Source: a virus. Taken from it: 52,767 bases of DNA. Where the stretch lies: IMG/VR virus record IMGVR_UViG_3300042319_001969, positions 1 to 52,767 of that record. The stretch is one strand, 5' to 3'. The position numbers were made by a program, and so were the translations under genes. The notes under the pieces are model-generated. The model saw only the letters and a program-made list of their open reading frames with translations. It did no database searches and was not told the DNA's origin. The number at the start of each line of letters is the position of its first letter. Position 1 is the first letter of the stretch. Of this stretch, positions 16,901-24,635 are shown in pieces.

Positions 16901-19447
16901 TTCAGTAACCTTACTAGGAACAGTTGCTGGATTATAATTACGTTTAACAAATTGTAAAGGACTGACTTGACCAGCAGCAACTTTAGTAGCATCTAATTCG
17001 CTTTTAATTAAAGTTTGAATTTTTTTACCGGTTAAACGGTCAATAACCTCAAGTTCAGGAAAATCTTCTAAAATTTTACGAATAACAGCTTCTTCTTTTT
17101 GAGCAACTGCTAATATTTCTGGAGTTATTTCCACTAATCCACTTCTTATAGCTCTTGTAGCTGCAAAAGGAATACTTTCTAAAAAAGACTTTACTAAAGT
17201 GTTTGGAGGTAAAATATCTCCTATTTCTTTAGAAACAGTTTCAAAAGCATCAGAAGAAAATCCACTTCCTGTCACACTTACAATTTTTTTATTTAAATTA
17301 CTTAAATTGTCTGATAATTCATCTAAAGCAAAAACAATACTTCTAGAAAAATCATCTCCTAAAGATTTACCTTTAGATAAGATTTTTTTAGCATACTTAG
17401 AATTCATTGCTTTAACAAAAGACTCAGTAGAAGCTTTGTAAGCTTCATAAGTATTTAAAATTTCAAAACGTTTACCTGCTTTGCTAACTCTTTTAATTGA
17501 AGGAACTTCTTCTAAAAAAGAAACTTTAATAAAATCGTCTAATCCTTTAACAAAAAAATAAGCTTCATTATATTTAGATATAAAATCAACAGCTTTAGCC
17601 ATTTCAGGGTCTATAATAGATAAATTTTTTATATATTGAGTTCTTGCAACTTTGTTTGTTTTAGGTATTCTATTAAATTCTTTTAGTATTAATTTGTTTT
17701 TGCGTTGGTATTCCCAAGCTTTTTTATAATTAGATATTAAAGAATCTATATCTTTTTCTGCCCAACCAAAAGCTTCAAATATTTTTGTACGAAACTCTTT
17801 AACTCCGACTTTACGTCCTAAAGAAGTTTCTATGTTATTTTTTAAAACAGCAACCCAAGAATCTACATATCTTTTAACAGGAGCATATTGTTTTAAAGGA
17901 TAATATTGACTAGGTCTAACAATAAATCTTTCAGTTCCTCCAGATTTAAGATATGTAAAACTATTTCCTTCAAACTCTTCTAAAATATTTAAAACTTTAT
18001 TTTGAAGAGCTTCTATTTCTGGATAATCTAACACAGAACCATCCCAGTTTTGTTCTACGTATCTATCCCATCCACCTGCTTCTTTAATTTCTTCAAGTAT
18101 AGGACGAATTTCGTCGTCATCTATTTGTTTTAAAGCATCTTCTATTCTATCTGACGTAATAACATTTTGATTTACAAAAGAACCGGAAGGAGCGGTGAGA
18201 GGCATTCCTTGACCTCCTTCAACACCTTTTATTCCCATAACAACGTTACGCCCACCAATGTTTTCAACTTCGGTATATTTACCAATGTTTTTAACTTGGC
18301 TTTCCATTGTAGGCGCACCTAAATCTTGAACTTCTTTAACAGCATCTTCGTATGTTGTAAGTTCAGGAACATTTTTAGCAACAGGTTCAACTACGCTATC
18401 TGTAACCTTAGGTTTAGCTTCTAGTTTAGCAACAGCATCTGCTACTTCTTCAACAGCAGGGTTAACAACATCTTTAGGTTTATAAGATTGTTTAACTTTT
18501 TCAACCCCATTTTCTACAAATTGTGTCAAATTATCTTTAGGAGCAACAGGTGCTGCTGCAACCTTAGGTGCTTTTTTAAGTCCTTCTTGAACTGTTTTAG
18601 CATTTTTAACAACAGGAGTGCCTTGAGGTAATAGTTCTTTACGAATAATAGGCGCTGGGATATCAGGGCCTTTAGGTTTAAAAGTATCTGCAACAGTTTT
18701 AGCTGTAGAATCTTTAGTAGTTACGTTTACAACGTCTTTAGATTTATCCCAATTTAATATTTGTCCGGCTTTACCTAAAAACTTTTTAGCAGCAAAAGTA
18801 GAACCTGGGGCTACTGCATTCCAAGCTAACATAGCCGCTGCATCATCATAGTCAGACATTAATTGTCCAACTTGACCTAAGTTTTTAATAATAGGTTTAG
18901 TAGATTTAGTTCCAATTCTTGCTAAAGTACTACCAAGAATACCTGGGTCAGTAGCTAAATCAATAGCTAATCCACCAAGAGTAGGTAAAAGTCCTTTTAA
19001 ATCTTCATCTGTTATTTGTTTATTAGGGTCTTTACGAGATTGATTGAGTAAATTTTTAATTAACTCTTTACCTTCATAAGGCCTATCTTCTAAAAATATT
19101 TGTTCTATAGGATTATTAAATCCAGTAGGGTCTGTAGCTTCTATTAACGTTCCTAACAAAGCGTCGTCTGCTTTATCTAATGAACGACCAAAATATCCAA
19201 GCACACCCATTGCAGGTCCAAGAATACCTTTACCTTGTTTATTTCCCCAAGCATTAGTTATGCCTTCAATATACCCTGCTGGAATATTTAAAATGCTAGG
19301 TCCGTATTTATTACTTAAATACTCTCTAGCAGCTTTATTAAATATAGGGTCAAACATGTCATCAATATAATACCCGGGTGTAGATGTTACACCTTGAGGT
19401 CCTTCTTGAAGACGTGGAATTATTTCATTAAATTTATTAATAGCCAT
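13994..19447 (-). CDS. Very large virion protein (putative ejection protein), 1817 aa
   Basis: The largest gene, at the distal end of the virion arm. It follows three glycine/alanine-rich or coiled-coil proteins, an order like T7 gp14-15-16 or P22 gp7-20-16, so I infer an internal protein ejected with DNA. The protein is mostly helical, with a Pro/Ala/Lys-rich low-complexity linker around residues 240-360. The C-terminal 450 residues have amphipathic and glycine-rich stretches (FGVLTNPAFPIGN, GLFFNNPINNGIM, STVIPFPTFMVKNLGFWL) that could contact membranes. No peptidase or lysozyme motif was found. The start has no Shine-Dalgarno, and a consensus promoter lies so close that the mRNA may be leaderless. 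Confidence 0.8.
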   Translation of the reverse strand: MAINKFNEIIPRLQEGPQGVTSTPGYYIDDMFDPIFNKAAREYLSNKYGPSILNIPAGYIEGITNAWGNKQGKGILGPAMGVLGYFGRSLDKADDALLGTLIEATDPTGFNNPIEQIFLEDRPYEGKELIKNLLNQSRKDPNKQITDEDLKGLLPTLGGLAIDLATDPGILGSTLARIGTKSTKPIIKNLGQVGQLMSDYDDAAAMLAWNAVAPGSTFAAKKFLGKAGQILNWDKSKDVVNVTTKDSTAKTVADTFKPKGPDIPAPIIRKELLPQGTPVVKNAKTVQEGLKKAPKVAAAPVAPKDNLTQFVENGVEKVKQSYKPKDVVNPAVEEVADAVAKLEAKPKVTDSVVEPVAKNVPELTTYEDAVKEVQDLGAPTMESQVKNIGKYTEVENIGGRNVVMGIKGVEGGQGMPLTAPSGSFVNQNVITSDRIEDALKQIDDDEIRPILEEIKEAGGWDRYVEQNWDGSVLDYPEIEALQNKVLNILEEFEGNSFTYLKSGGTERFIVRPSQYYPLKQYAPVKRYVDSWVAVLKNNIETSLGRKVGVKEFRTKIFEAFGWAEKDIDSLISNYKKAWEYQRKNKLILKEFNRIPKTNKVARTQYIKNLSIIDPEMAKAVDFISKYNEAYFFVKGLDDFIKVSFLEEVPSIKRVSKAGKRFEILNTYEAYKASTESFVKAMNSKYAKKILSKGKSLGDDFSRSIVFALDELSDNLSNLNKKIVSVTGSGFSSDAFETVSKEIGDILPPNTLVKSFLESIPFAATRAIRSGLVEITPEILAVAQKEEAVIRKILEDFPELEVIDRLTGKKIQTLIKSELDATKVAAGQVSPLQFVKRNYNPATVPSKVTEEKLTQAVNEVLTTPTKELPPIVPNATVPDPIKAAQKTLEAGPVEEALNTAIETAMKQQYPTTPVSFAKEVDVYRTTTKKETLFSRLSRAITTSSNVVSKNFSASLDNPKVREIIAKIASIKDIPMVKRFIKSMDEAQPYISKKQTVLVDLIKSNGFKLTVVKDAAERAALRKQLQKLANLVNEAARKMGATGDILLLNKENPDNIVGIFLNESVDGFQNYFTKIAKSQIDGKFIFDEDILWYNNKGAKAFAEEGAEAALLKQTYAEGIDEVRKHVTKLGHKDELDALLENGTPYLHHTAVANDKLSKKMLGSFVYLDKTGKQVVMNVEELGKYSNSMGNYLNLNKKFRSIFTGRSYEGPMSLFQDNELGKLFEDDDLAKIMNGTLSEGVLANKNYQLFLNLFENDNLKVSKMFNSSKELKAALFAVDPITKSVGGNVNQLDVLIPVYKDGTLKSFKRVDKFSDKALEEAFSTGEAVLLPSTLYAPLDRLLKKDAILSNKAYLILNKYFTLPFKFGVLTNPAFPIGNINDAFFKTATELGAKYDRSFVETSIKTTGAMIDVVKLENTMTDIVENFLKTWGKPGELFTPQMLIKDGKARKRFFEYLDAGASSKLITPEQAEQFKSISMLYMLMNRVQDTTVTNFFSKKMLDRLKAFDLEQYGIGQELSKGLDAVDVISKYSVQTNAFEKIIYGNKKTFGLFFNNPINNGIMAASSSIENMMRSAHILAILKEEGIIEEIGKRSPGIKKSLFGDSEKLNIAFQNAANSMNAAHFNYDNITDLMAGISTVIPFPTFMVKNLGFWLNKAIENPQIIDNVISVHENLWDDKNKAAQKDEFLAEAKGRGAVPALGSLFKPTPYGSLFSAFDTLNNPVPNLAYRLNPLTKILTQAALPSEDVKYRPYTTDVYTPNVKRGDPNFSYMRYLLQSANPFERQIQSALRLPSKLEQGNIQPADVLPSVFQPDFSNKKRKK

Positions 19448-19453
19448 AATCTA

Positions 19454-19482
19454 ATTATACATTATTTGTATAATTTTGTCAA
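19454..19482 (-). promoter_or_regulatory. Consensus promoter, probably leaderless
   Basis: On the minus strand: TTGACA (19482-19477), a 17-base spacer, then TATAAT (19459-19454). Only six bases separate the -10 box from ATG 19447, so the expected start is at the A of ATG. All twelve hexamer bases match the sigma-A/sigma-70 consensus. Confidence 0.85.
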
Positions 19483-19488
19483 TGGATA

Positions 19489-19851
19489 TTAGATATTTCC
19501 GCCTTGAGGCATCTGAGGCATTCCTTGTTGTTTCATTAAAAGTGTTTTTAATAACTCTTCGCCCATTTCAGGCATTTCTTCTTGTTCGCCTTGTAACATT
19601 CGTAATAATGCTGCAATTCCTAAACCACCAGCTCCTGCTGCTGCCCCTGCACCAATACCACCTGCGGCCATTGGATTAGCAGTAGCAAACTTAGAAACTC
19701 CAGTTAAAGCTGGGCCTGCAATGTCTCGTAAACCACGAGCTCCTTGACCGACCATACCGCCAGCGCCTTTAAGCAAACCTTTACCAGCTTCCATAGCTGG
19801 GCCTGCTCCTTGTTTTAACATATTAATTAATTGCATTAATTGTGCGTTCAT
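19489..19851 (-). CDS. Gly/Ala-rich small virion protein (putative ejection protein)
   Basis: A 120-residue protein dominated by glycine, alanine and methionine (residues about 18-85 read GKGLLKGAGG-like, then GGIGAGAAAGAGG). The central part is hydrophobic enough to insert in a membrane. The C-terminus is Met/Gln/Gly-rich. Position between other ejection-like proteins and composition both suggest a pore or internal virion component, as in the smallest podovirus ejection proteins. No family can be named. Confidence 0.75.
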   Translation of the reverse strand: MNAQLMQLINMLKQGAGPAMEAGKGLLKGAGGMVGQGARGLRDIAGPALTGVSKFATANPMAAGGIGAGAAAGAGGLGIAALLRMLQGEQEEMPEMGEELLKTLLMKQQGMPQMPQGGNI

Positions 19852-19874
19852 ATTAAATTCCTATATAGAATTGC

Positions 19875-20936
19875 TTAAGCAATTCTTCCTTTGTTTTGTT
19901 GTAGTCTTTGATATAAGCCTTGTAAATCTGCAATGTCAGTTTCTTTACTTTGAGTTATACCTTTAACACCTGAAGTAGCTAATTGAGCAGCAGCGATTGG
20001 AAGTAGGAATTGCATACCTGGGATTAAACCTAATCCTCCAGTTATTGCAGCTCCTCCTAATCCTTTACCTGCTCCTTTTAAGAATTCTCCAAGTTTACCT
20101 TTATTATAAGGCTTAATTCCTCTTCGCATACCTTGAATCATTCTTTCGTCATCTACAGACATTCCTGAGTAATTCTTAGCTCCTGCAGCTTCTGCTAATA
20201 TTAATCTTTCTAATTCTCCAACATCTCCTGAAGTATTAGCTAAATCTCCTAAAGCAAATGCGCTATCAATACCTTGAGTTACTCCCCCAATAACAGGAGC
20301 AGCTTTATTTAAAGCATTTAAACCTTTTCCTAATACGCCACCTGCTTTTCCTGCAGCTCCTTTTAATTTACCAAATAAACCACCCATTTTACCAGCAGCT
20401 CCAGAAGCTTTTGCAGCACCAGCGGCAGGACTATTTACAAGTGCTAATGGAAATTTACCCGTAGAAGGAGCAGCTGTAGCAGCAGCATTAGCAACATCAT
20501 CAACGAGAGCTAATGGAAATTGACCACCAGGAGCACTAGTTACAGGGTTAACTCCGCTTGGGTTATTTAAAATATTTATTGGGCTATCTCCAAAAACATT
20601 TGGTAGCCCACCTTTTAATTGACTAATCTTATTAACGTTAACCGCTTCAGCGTTTCTAGTTATAGCTGCTGGAGCTTTAGCTAACACTTCATCTATGCTA
20701 TTCATCGGATTTGCTTGACTTAATATATTAGCCCCTGCGGTAGGTGGAGCTGGAATATTAGCGGGTGTACTACTATCTACGTTTTTTAACAAATCTAATA
20801 GTTCATCTCCCCCAGGTTGTACCGAAAAATTAGTTCCGCTATTTATTTGATTAAGAAAATCCATTTCATCTTGTGGAGTCATTCCAATAGCTCTTTTACT
20901 TTGAGCTATTAATCTTAATAATTGTTCGTTTGTCAT
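19875..20936 (-). CDS. Gly/Ala-rich virion protein (putative ejection protein), 353 aa
   Basis: The N-terminal 60 residues are polar and helical (LLRLIAQSKRAIGMTPQDE). The middle (about residues 135-225) is a long Ala/Gly/Lys stretch with two near-copies of a GKFPLALVNS/GQFPLALVDD motif. The C-terminal 80 residues contain a hydrophobic glycine-rich segment (GGAAITGGLGLIPGMQFLLPIAAAQLA in part) that could cross a membrane. This fits a membrane-active ejection protein. It sits between the coiled-coil 299-aa protein and the 120-aa protein, closely spaced. Confidence 0.75.
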   Translation of the reverse strand: MTNEQLLRLIAQSKRAIGMTPQDEMDFLNQINSGTNFSVQPGGDELLDLLKNVDSSTPANIPAPPTAGANILSQANPMNSIDEVLAKAPAAITRNAEAVNVNKISQLKGGLPNVFGDSPINILNNPSGVNPVTSAPGGQFPLALVDDVANAAATAAPSTGKFPLALVNSPAAGAAKASGAAGKMGGLFGKLKGAAGKAGGVLGKGLNALNKAAPVIGGVTQGIDSAFALGDLANTSGDVGELERLILAEAAGAKNYSGMSVDDERMIQGMRRGIKPYNKGKLGEFLKGAGKGLGGAAITGGLGLIPGMQFLLPIAAAQLATSGVKGITQSKETDIADLQGLYQRLQQNKGRIA

Positions 20937-20944
20937 AATTTATC

Positions 20945-21844
20945 CTATCTTGTTGACGTAAATCCAGTGTAAGCATCTCTTAACGATGGGTCTACATTTT
21001 TAGTAGATTCGCTATATCTATTTTGCCAATCACCTAGTTCTTGATTATAGATGTTTCTTTCTTTATCGTATTGTTGTTGTTGATATCCGGTAGTACGTTG
21101 AGCTCTAGTAGCATCTCTGTCATTAACATCTTTACGTAAACCCATTGCTTGGTTTTGTTGATTTAACAACATTTGGGTTAAATTGTTAGCAGTATCTAAA
21201 GAAGTAGAACGTTGTTTGTTTTGAGCAGACAATAATACGTTAACGTTATTAGCTAATCTTAAACCGGCAGAAGCTCCTGCTTCTAAAGCTCCCATTCTTC
21301 CTTTTTCCATTTGTGAACCAATTTCACCTAAGGTAGCTTTGTTTTGTTCTGCTTGACTTCCTAAAATATCTTGTCTAGCTACGTCGTAAGTTTTTTGTAA
21401 GTTGCCAGTTTCTTCTTGAGCAAATTGTCTAGCTCTAGCATCGTCTAAACTTATATCTCCAGCAGCACGTGCATTAATGTCTTCTCTATTTAAATCTTCA
21501 GGTCTATCTTCTGCAGCTTCTTGAACTCTTTGTAAATCTGCTAAAAAGTCTTCTGTTCCAAGAAAGTCTGTATCATTCCCCATAAAAAAATCGCCAAAAC
21601 CTCTGTCTTCGCCATATTGTTCAAACATTCCTAATAGTTCATCATCAGTTAAACTTTGTAAAAATGCGTTATCAGGCTGATTGGTTCTTAAATCAGCAAT
21701 TTCTTCTTTTCTTCGTCTAGTATCTCCGCCAAATTCATTAGCAAATAAACTCTGAACCCCAGCTACACCGGCACTGGCTGGAAGAAACAGAGCGTTACCT
21801 AATAATTTTAACCAATTTGGTTGATTTGTTCTAGTTGCTGCCAT
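20945..21844 (-). CDS. Gln/Asn-rich helical virion protein, 299 aa
   Basis: The N-terminus holds a short hydrophobic segment (LLGNALFLPASAGVAGVQSLF). The remainder is long polar helix rich in Gln, Asn, Arg and Glu (QEETGNLQKTYDVARQ, LTQMLLNQQNQAMGL), typical of structural or ejection proteins that assemble in the capsid. There are no enzymatic motifs. It has its own promoter just upstream and a weak Shine-Dalgarno (TAGGT). It begins the four-gene distal group of the virion arm. Confidence 0.75.
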   Translation of the reverse strand: MAATRTNQPNWLKLLGNALFLPASAGVAGVQSLFANEFGGDTRRRKEEIADLRTNQPDNAFLQSLTDDELLGMFEQYGEDRGFGDFFMGNDTDFLGTEDFLADLQRVQEAAEDRPEDLNREDINARAAGDISLDDARARQFAQEETGNLQKTYDVARQDILGSQAEQNKATLGEIGSQMEKGRMGALEAGASAGLRLANNVNVLLSAQNKQRSTSLDTANNLTQMLLNQQNQAMGLRKDVNDRDATRAQRTTGYQQQQYDKERNIYNQELGDWQNRYSESTKNVDPSLRDAYTGFTSTR

Positions 21845-21864
21845 ATTTTGTTTACCTATATATT

Positions 21865-21894
21865 ATTATACATTATTTGTCAAAGATTTGTCAA
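21865..21894 (-). promoter_or_regulatory. Sigma-A type promoter for the distal virion genes
   Basis: TTGACA (21894-21889), 18-base spacer, TATAAT (21870-21865) on the minus strand, overlapping the stop of the upstream 314-aa gene. A second TTGACA lies inside the spacer but too close to the -10. The predicted leader is about 14 bases. Confidence 0.8.
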
Positions 21895-22810
21895 GACTTA
21901 AAGGAAGAACCTTAGCTTTCATAGCTAAGTACTTATCAAAAACTTGTTGAGCTAACGTTAAGTTATACACATAAACGTTTTCTACAACGGCTTTACCGTG
22001 TGTAATACCAAAGTAAGTGTTCATTCCTAAAGTTGCCAAAGAAGTAATAATGTTTAATAATAATCCTATATTAAATTCTACAAAACTAACTAGTAATGTA
22101 TTCATAAAAATACTAAGAATTAGTCCGTATAGTAATTTGCCAAATCCTTTGTTTAAATCAAATAAACTTCTATATTCAAATCTATCATCTAATCTAATTA
22201 CATCTGGATTAACATTAGTTAAATGTATTCTTGTATAAGGTTGAAAAAAGAAAACTCTAAGGTTATCCATATTTTCTGAAGTATATTCTTGAGACTTTAA
22301 ATATAAATACTTTTCTTTAAGTCTTGGATACAATCTTAAGGTGTGCTTTTTAATAAACTCATAACGAGACGTAGCTGGGCGTTCTTTAATAAACAATTGA
22401 ACCAACCGGCGGTGAGTAATTAATGCTTTTGCAGTTGCAAACCAATCTAAATAGAATAGTTTACGATTAATCTTGTTTATCCATGCTTGTATACGACGTT
22501 CTCTGTTTAATTCAATTAAGAAGTCATCAAAATCTTCTTCTAGCTTATTTAATACAATAAATTCTACTACTTCTGCTTTTTTGACATATTTTGTATTAGA
22601 AATCTTTTCTGCATCTACTGTATTACGGCTAGCTATATACCATGCCATAATATGAGTAAACGTACTAGAAACAGTAAGGAACCAAAAATCTGCTGAAGTA
22701 AAGACATCTAATCTAAACCCTACAGCTACAATTTGAGAAAATATATTTACAGCAACAAAGATTATTGCCATAAATATACTTATAAATAGCCCAAATAAGT
22801 TTCTTTTCAT
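21866..22810 (-). CDS. Membrane protein, 314 aa
   Basis: Four hydrophobic segments are visible: residues about 5-30 (LFISIFMAIIFVAVNIF), 43-62, and two near 230-275 (LILSIFMNTLLVSFVEF then LLLNIITSLATLGM). Between them lies a ~165-residue basic, tyrosine-rich cytoplasmic-looking region. No family is recognised. It is adjacent to a second four-helix membrane protein and a single-pass coiled-coil protein, which is unusual in a virion arm. Lysis control, membrane remodelling or superinfection exclusion are all possible. One GCGGTGAG copy is at 22409. Confidence 0.75.
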   Translation of the reverse strand: MKRNLFGLFISIFMAIIFVAVNIFSQIVAVGFRLDVFTSADFWFLTVSSTFTHIMAWYIASRNTVDAEKISNTKYVKKAEVVEFIVLNKLEEDFDDFLIELNRERRIQAWINKINRKLFYLDWFATAKALITHRRLVQLFIKERPATSRYEFIKKHTLRLYPRLKEKYLYLKSQEYTSENMDNLRVFFFQPYTRIHLTNVNPDVIRLDDRFEYRSLFDLNKGFGKLLYGLILSIFMNTLLVSFVEFNIGLLLNIITSLATLGMNTYFGITHGKAVVENVYVYNLTLAQQVFDKYLAMKAKVLPLSLDKSLTNNV

Positions 22811-22817
22811 AATTTCC

Positions 22818-23366
22818 TCACTTTATGATTAGCCCATTAATCTTTTCAATTCTTTTTTCAATTTCAGTTAATAACGTAACGTTATTAGCTTCTACAGCTT
22901 TAGTTGCTTTATATTGAGTAATTAGTTGTTTTTTCTTTTGTGAATAAGTGTCATGTAACACATAAAATACTATTCCAATAAAAGCAGAAACAAATATATT
23001 TGTAAAAATATGTCTAAGTACCCCTACAAAATCTAATTTAATTTCAGCAACGCTAAGCACTCCTACTACAATTAATAAGGGTAATATTTTAGGTATTACA
23101 GTAATAATGCTTTTAAACAACGAAGGTTCTAGCTTAACAATAAGTTCTTTTAATTGTTTGTTAAATACTAAATAAGCTATAAACAACATAAAAAAGAAAA
23201 TAGAACTAACTTGTGCAGCAGGGTTTGCTACCGGTAAAAAGTATCTAAAATATAAGTACCCTAAAGGTATAAACACATAAAACAAGATAAATAAAAACCA
23301 AAAACCATATTCTGCAATAGAATATTTTAGTTTTAGTAATTTAAATTCGTGTTCGTTAGTTACCAT
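22818..23366 (-). CDS. Membrane protein with four predicted helices, 182 aa
   Basis: Hydrophobic segments: FWFLFILFYVFIPLGYLYF, SSIFFFMLFIAYLVF, PKILPLLIVVGVLSVA and IFVSAFIGIVFYVL. The tail is charged (YSQKKKQLITQYKATKAVE, then a short coiled coil). I chose ATG 23366, which overlaps the previous gene's end, over an upstream TTG at 23387; neither has a good Shine-Dalgarno. The family is unknown. Length and topology do not match common holins. Confidence 0.7.
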   Translation of the reverse strand: MVTNEHEFKLLKLKYSIAEYGFWFLFILFYVFIPLGYLYFRYFLPVANPAAQVSSIFFFMLFIAYLVFNKQLKELIVKLEPSLFKSIITVIPKILPLLIVVGVLSVAEIKLDFVGVLRHIFTNIFVSAFIGIVFYVLHDTYSQKKKQLITQYKATKAVEANNVTLLTEIEKRIEKINGLIIK

Positions 23367-23850
23367 ATTTATTTTTAGCAGCTTCAATATACTGATTAGT
23401 TTCTATCTTAGGTATTGTTAACGTTTTAACAGTTTCGATAGTTTTAGCTACAATATTGCTAATCCCTTGTACATTTTCAATGACCTGCTTTACTTCAGAA
23501 ATAGTTTCTTTTACAGGTGCGTCTTTGACATTGTTCCATATTTTAGCTAAATCGTTTTTATTTTTAATGCCTGAATTTAAAAATCCAGCATATACGATTT
23601 GACCTACTTTTTGAATAGTAGTTTCTAAAGTATCAATCTTTGCTTCTAAAGTTGCAATCTTAGCGTCTGCTGTAGTAATAACAGCTCCATTGCTGGATAG
23701 TTTATCTAAAGTAATTTTTAAAGCTGCTTTACGTTTAAGTTCTCTAAGATTAGCTAAAATGCCACCTACTGCTACTACTGTAACAGAAATAACACTCCAA
23801 TTTTCGGTAAGCCACATAGTAATGTTGTCTACAATTGCTAATAAATCCAT
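23356..23850 (-). CDS. Single-pass membrane protein with coiled coil (holin-like candidate), 164 aa
   Basis: The N-terminus has one transmembrane helix (residues about 12-32, WSVISVTVVAVGGILANL) followed by a basic stretch and long heptad-rich helices (IATLEAKIDTLETTIQKVG). This resembles phage holins of the one-helix plus coiled-coil type, or spanin-like inner-membrane proteins. No endolysin is identifiable nearby, so the lysis role is only a guess. Confidence 0.7.
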   Translation of the reverse strand: MDLLAIVDNITMWLTENWSVISVTVVAVGGILANLRELKRKAALKITLDKLSSNGAVITTADAKIATLEAKIDTLETTIQKVGQIVYAGFLNSGIKNKNDLAKIWNNVKDAPVKETISEVKQVIENVQGISNIVAKTIETVKTLTIPKIETNQYIEAAKNKYGN

Positions 23851-23859
23851 AAATATCTC

Positions 23860-24069
23860 CTATAACCCATCATTTAGGGTTTGCCCAAGTGTTTGGACAG
23901 CTTCTGTCAAACTTTGTATTTGTTCTGCTTGTGCCTGAATTAATATTGTTTGAGCGTTGACCGTCTCTACAAGTCTATTAATTAAAGCGCCATACGTGCT
24001 AATAAAAATCCTAATAGCCGTATTGTTATCGTAGTCTACGTTTGGGATTTCAATCTTATCTAGTGCCAT
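23860..24069 (-). CDS. Small coiled-coil protein, 69 aa
   Basis: Polar head (DKIEIPNVDYDNNTAIRIFI) followed by a heptad-patterned helix (LVETVNAQTILIQAQAEQIQ). No catalytic motif and no membrane segment. It may oligomerise with the coiled-coil membrane protein encoded next. The start is one base after the preceding stop on the minus strand. Confidence 0.68.
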   Translation of the reverse strand: MALDKIEIPNVDYDNNTAIRIFISTYGALINRLVETVNAQTILIQAQAEQIQSLTEAVQTLGQTLNDGL

Positions 24070-24070
24070 A

Positions 24071-24364
24071 TTACCATTTTACCTTATCTGCCCAATAAGC
24101 TGCCGACATAGGCCCTTTAGCTATATTGCTTGCATGTCTAGCTTTAAACGAACGTTGTCTTGCTTGTTCACCAGAAGATTTAGGATTTGCGCCTGCTCCA
24201 CTAACACCTTGTTGACCGAATCTAATGGTTTTAGTTGTTCCACCAGAACGTGCAACTACTACGTGAGATTTAGTAGGATGCCCTGGAGTACGTTTAGGTT
24301 TATTAAACCCACTAACTCCTGCTCTCTTTAAAACGTTGTATAATTCTTTTTTATCTTGTGCCAT
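24071..24364 (-). CDS. Conserved basic phage protein, 97 aa
   Basis: A strongly basic protein with a patterned sequence: KRAGVSGFNKPKRTPGHPT, SHVVVARSGG, TIRFGQQGVSGAG, then SFKARHASNIAKG and AAYWADKVKW. I recall near-identical architecture in many podophages and other phages, usually annotated as a conserved protein of unknown function (a DUF5872-like pattern, from memory). Probably a virion or DNA-associated component. RBS AAAGGAAA. Confidence 0.75.
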   Translation of the reverse strand: MAQDKKELYNVLKRAGVSGFNKPKRTPGHPTKSHVVVARSGGTTKTIRFGQQGVSGAGANPKSSGEQARQRSFKARHASNIAKGPMSAAYWADKVKW

Positions 24365-24382
24365 ATTTATTTTCCTTTATAG

Positions 24383-24411
24383 ATTATAACATATTATTTT
24401 AATAACTCCAA
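24383..24411 (-). promoter_or_regulatory. Weak promoter candidate
   Basis: TATAAT (24388-24383) with TTGGAG (24411-24406) 17 bases upstream on the minus strand. Only the first three bases of the -35 match. It would serve the conserved 97-aa gene and the membrane-protein cluster. Confidence 0.4.
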
Positions 24412-24633
24412 CATTTCTTCTTCAGTAATTGCGCCACTGTCTACTAACCGTTGAAGTTTTTGTTTTTTGTCTTCTTCTATTTTTATATCTGTTTCTTCAT
24501 ACTCATAATCAATACTACTATTAACATCGCTATACAATATACCAGTTTCTTTGTTTTTAATATAAACGTGTTTATCGCTGTAGTTACGATAGATGGTATC
24601 TTCTAATATGGTAATAACTTCTCTGATTATCAT
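24394..24633 (-). CDS. Small acidic hypothetical protein, 79 aa
   Basis: N-terminal beta-rich part (REVITILEDTIYRNYSDKHVYIKN) and an acidic centre. The C-terminal helix ends in RLVDSGAITEEEMLELLK, resembling the short SHOCT/XkdX-like tails found in small proteins behind tail-fibre genes. RBS GGAGG. It directly follows the repeat-fibre gene and may be a fibre-associated protein. Confidence 0.68.
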   Translation of the reverse strand: MIIREVITILEDTIYRNYSDKHVYIKNKETGILYSDVNSSIDYEYEETDIKIEEDKKQKLQRLVDSGAITEEEMLELLK

Positions 24634-24635
24634 AG

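Noticed and set aside
15204-17441. Several antisense frames of 60-127 codons within the 1817-aa gene
   Set aside because: Shadows of low-complexity coding on the other strand, without RBS.
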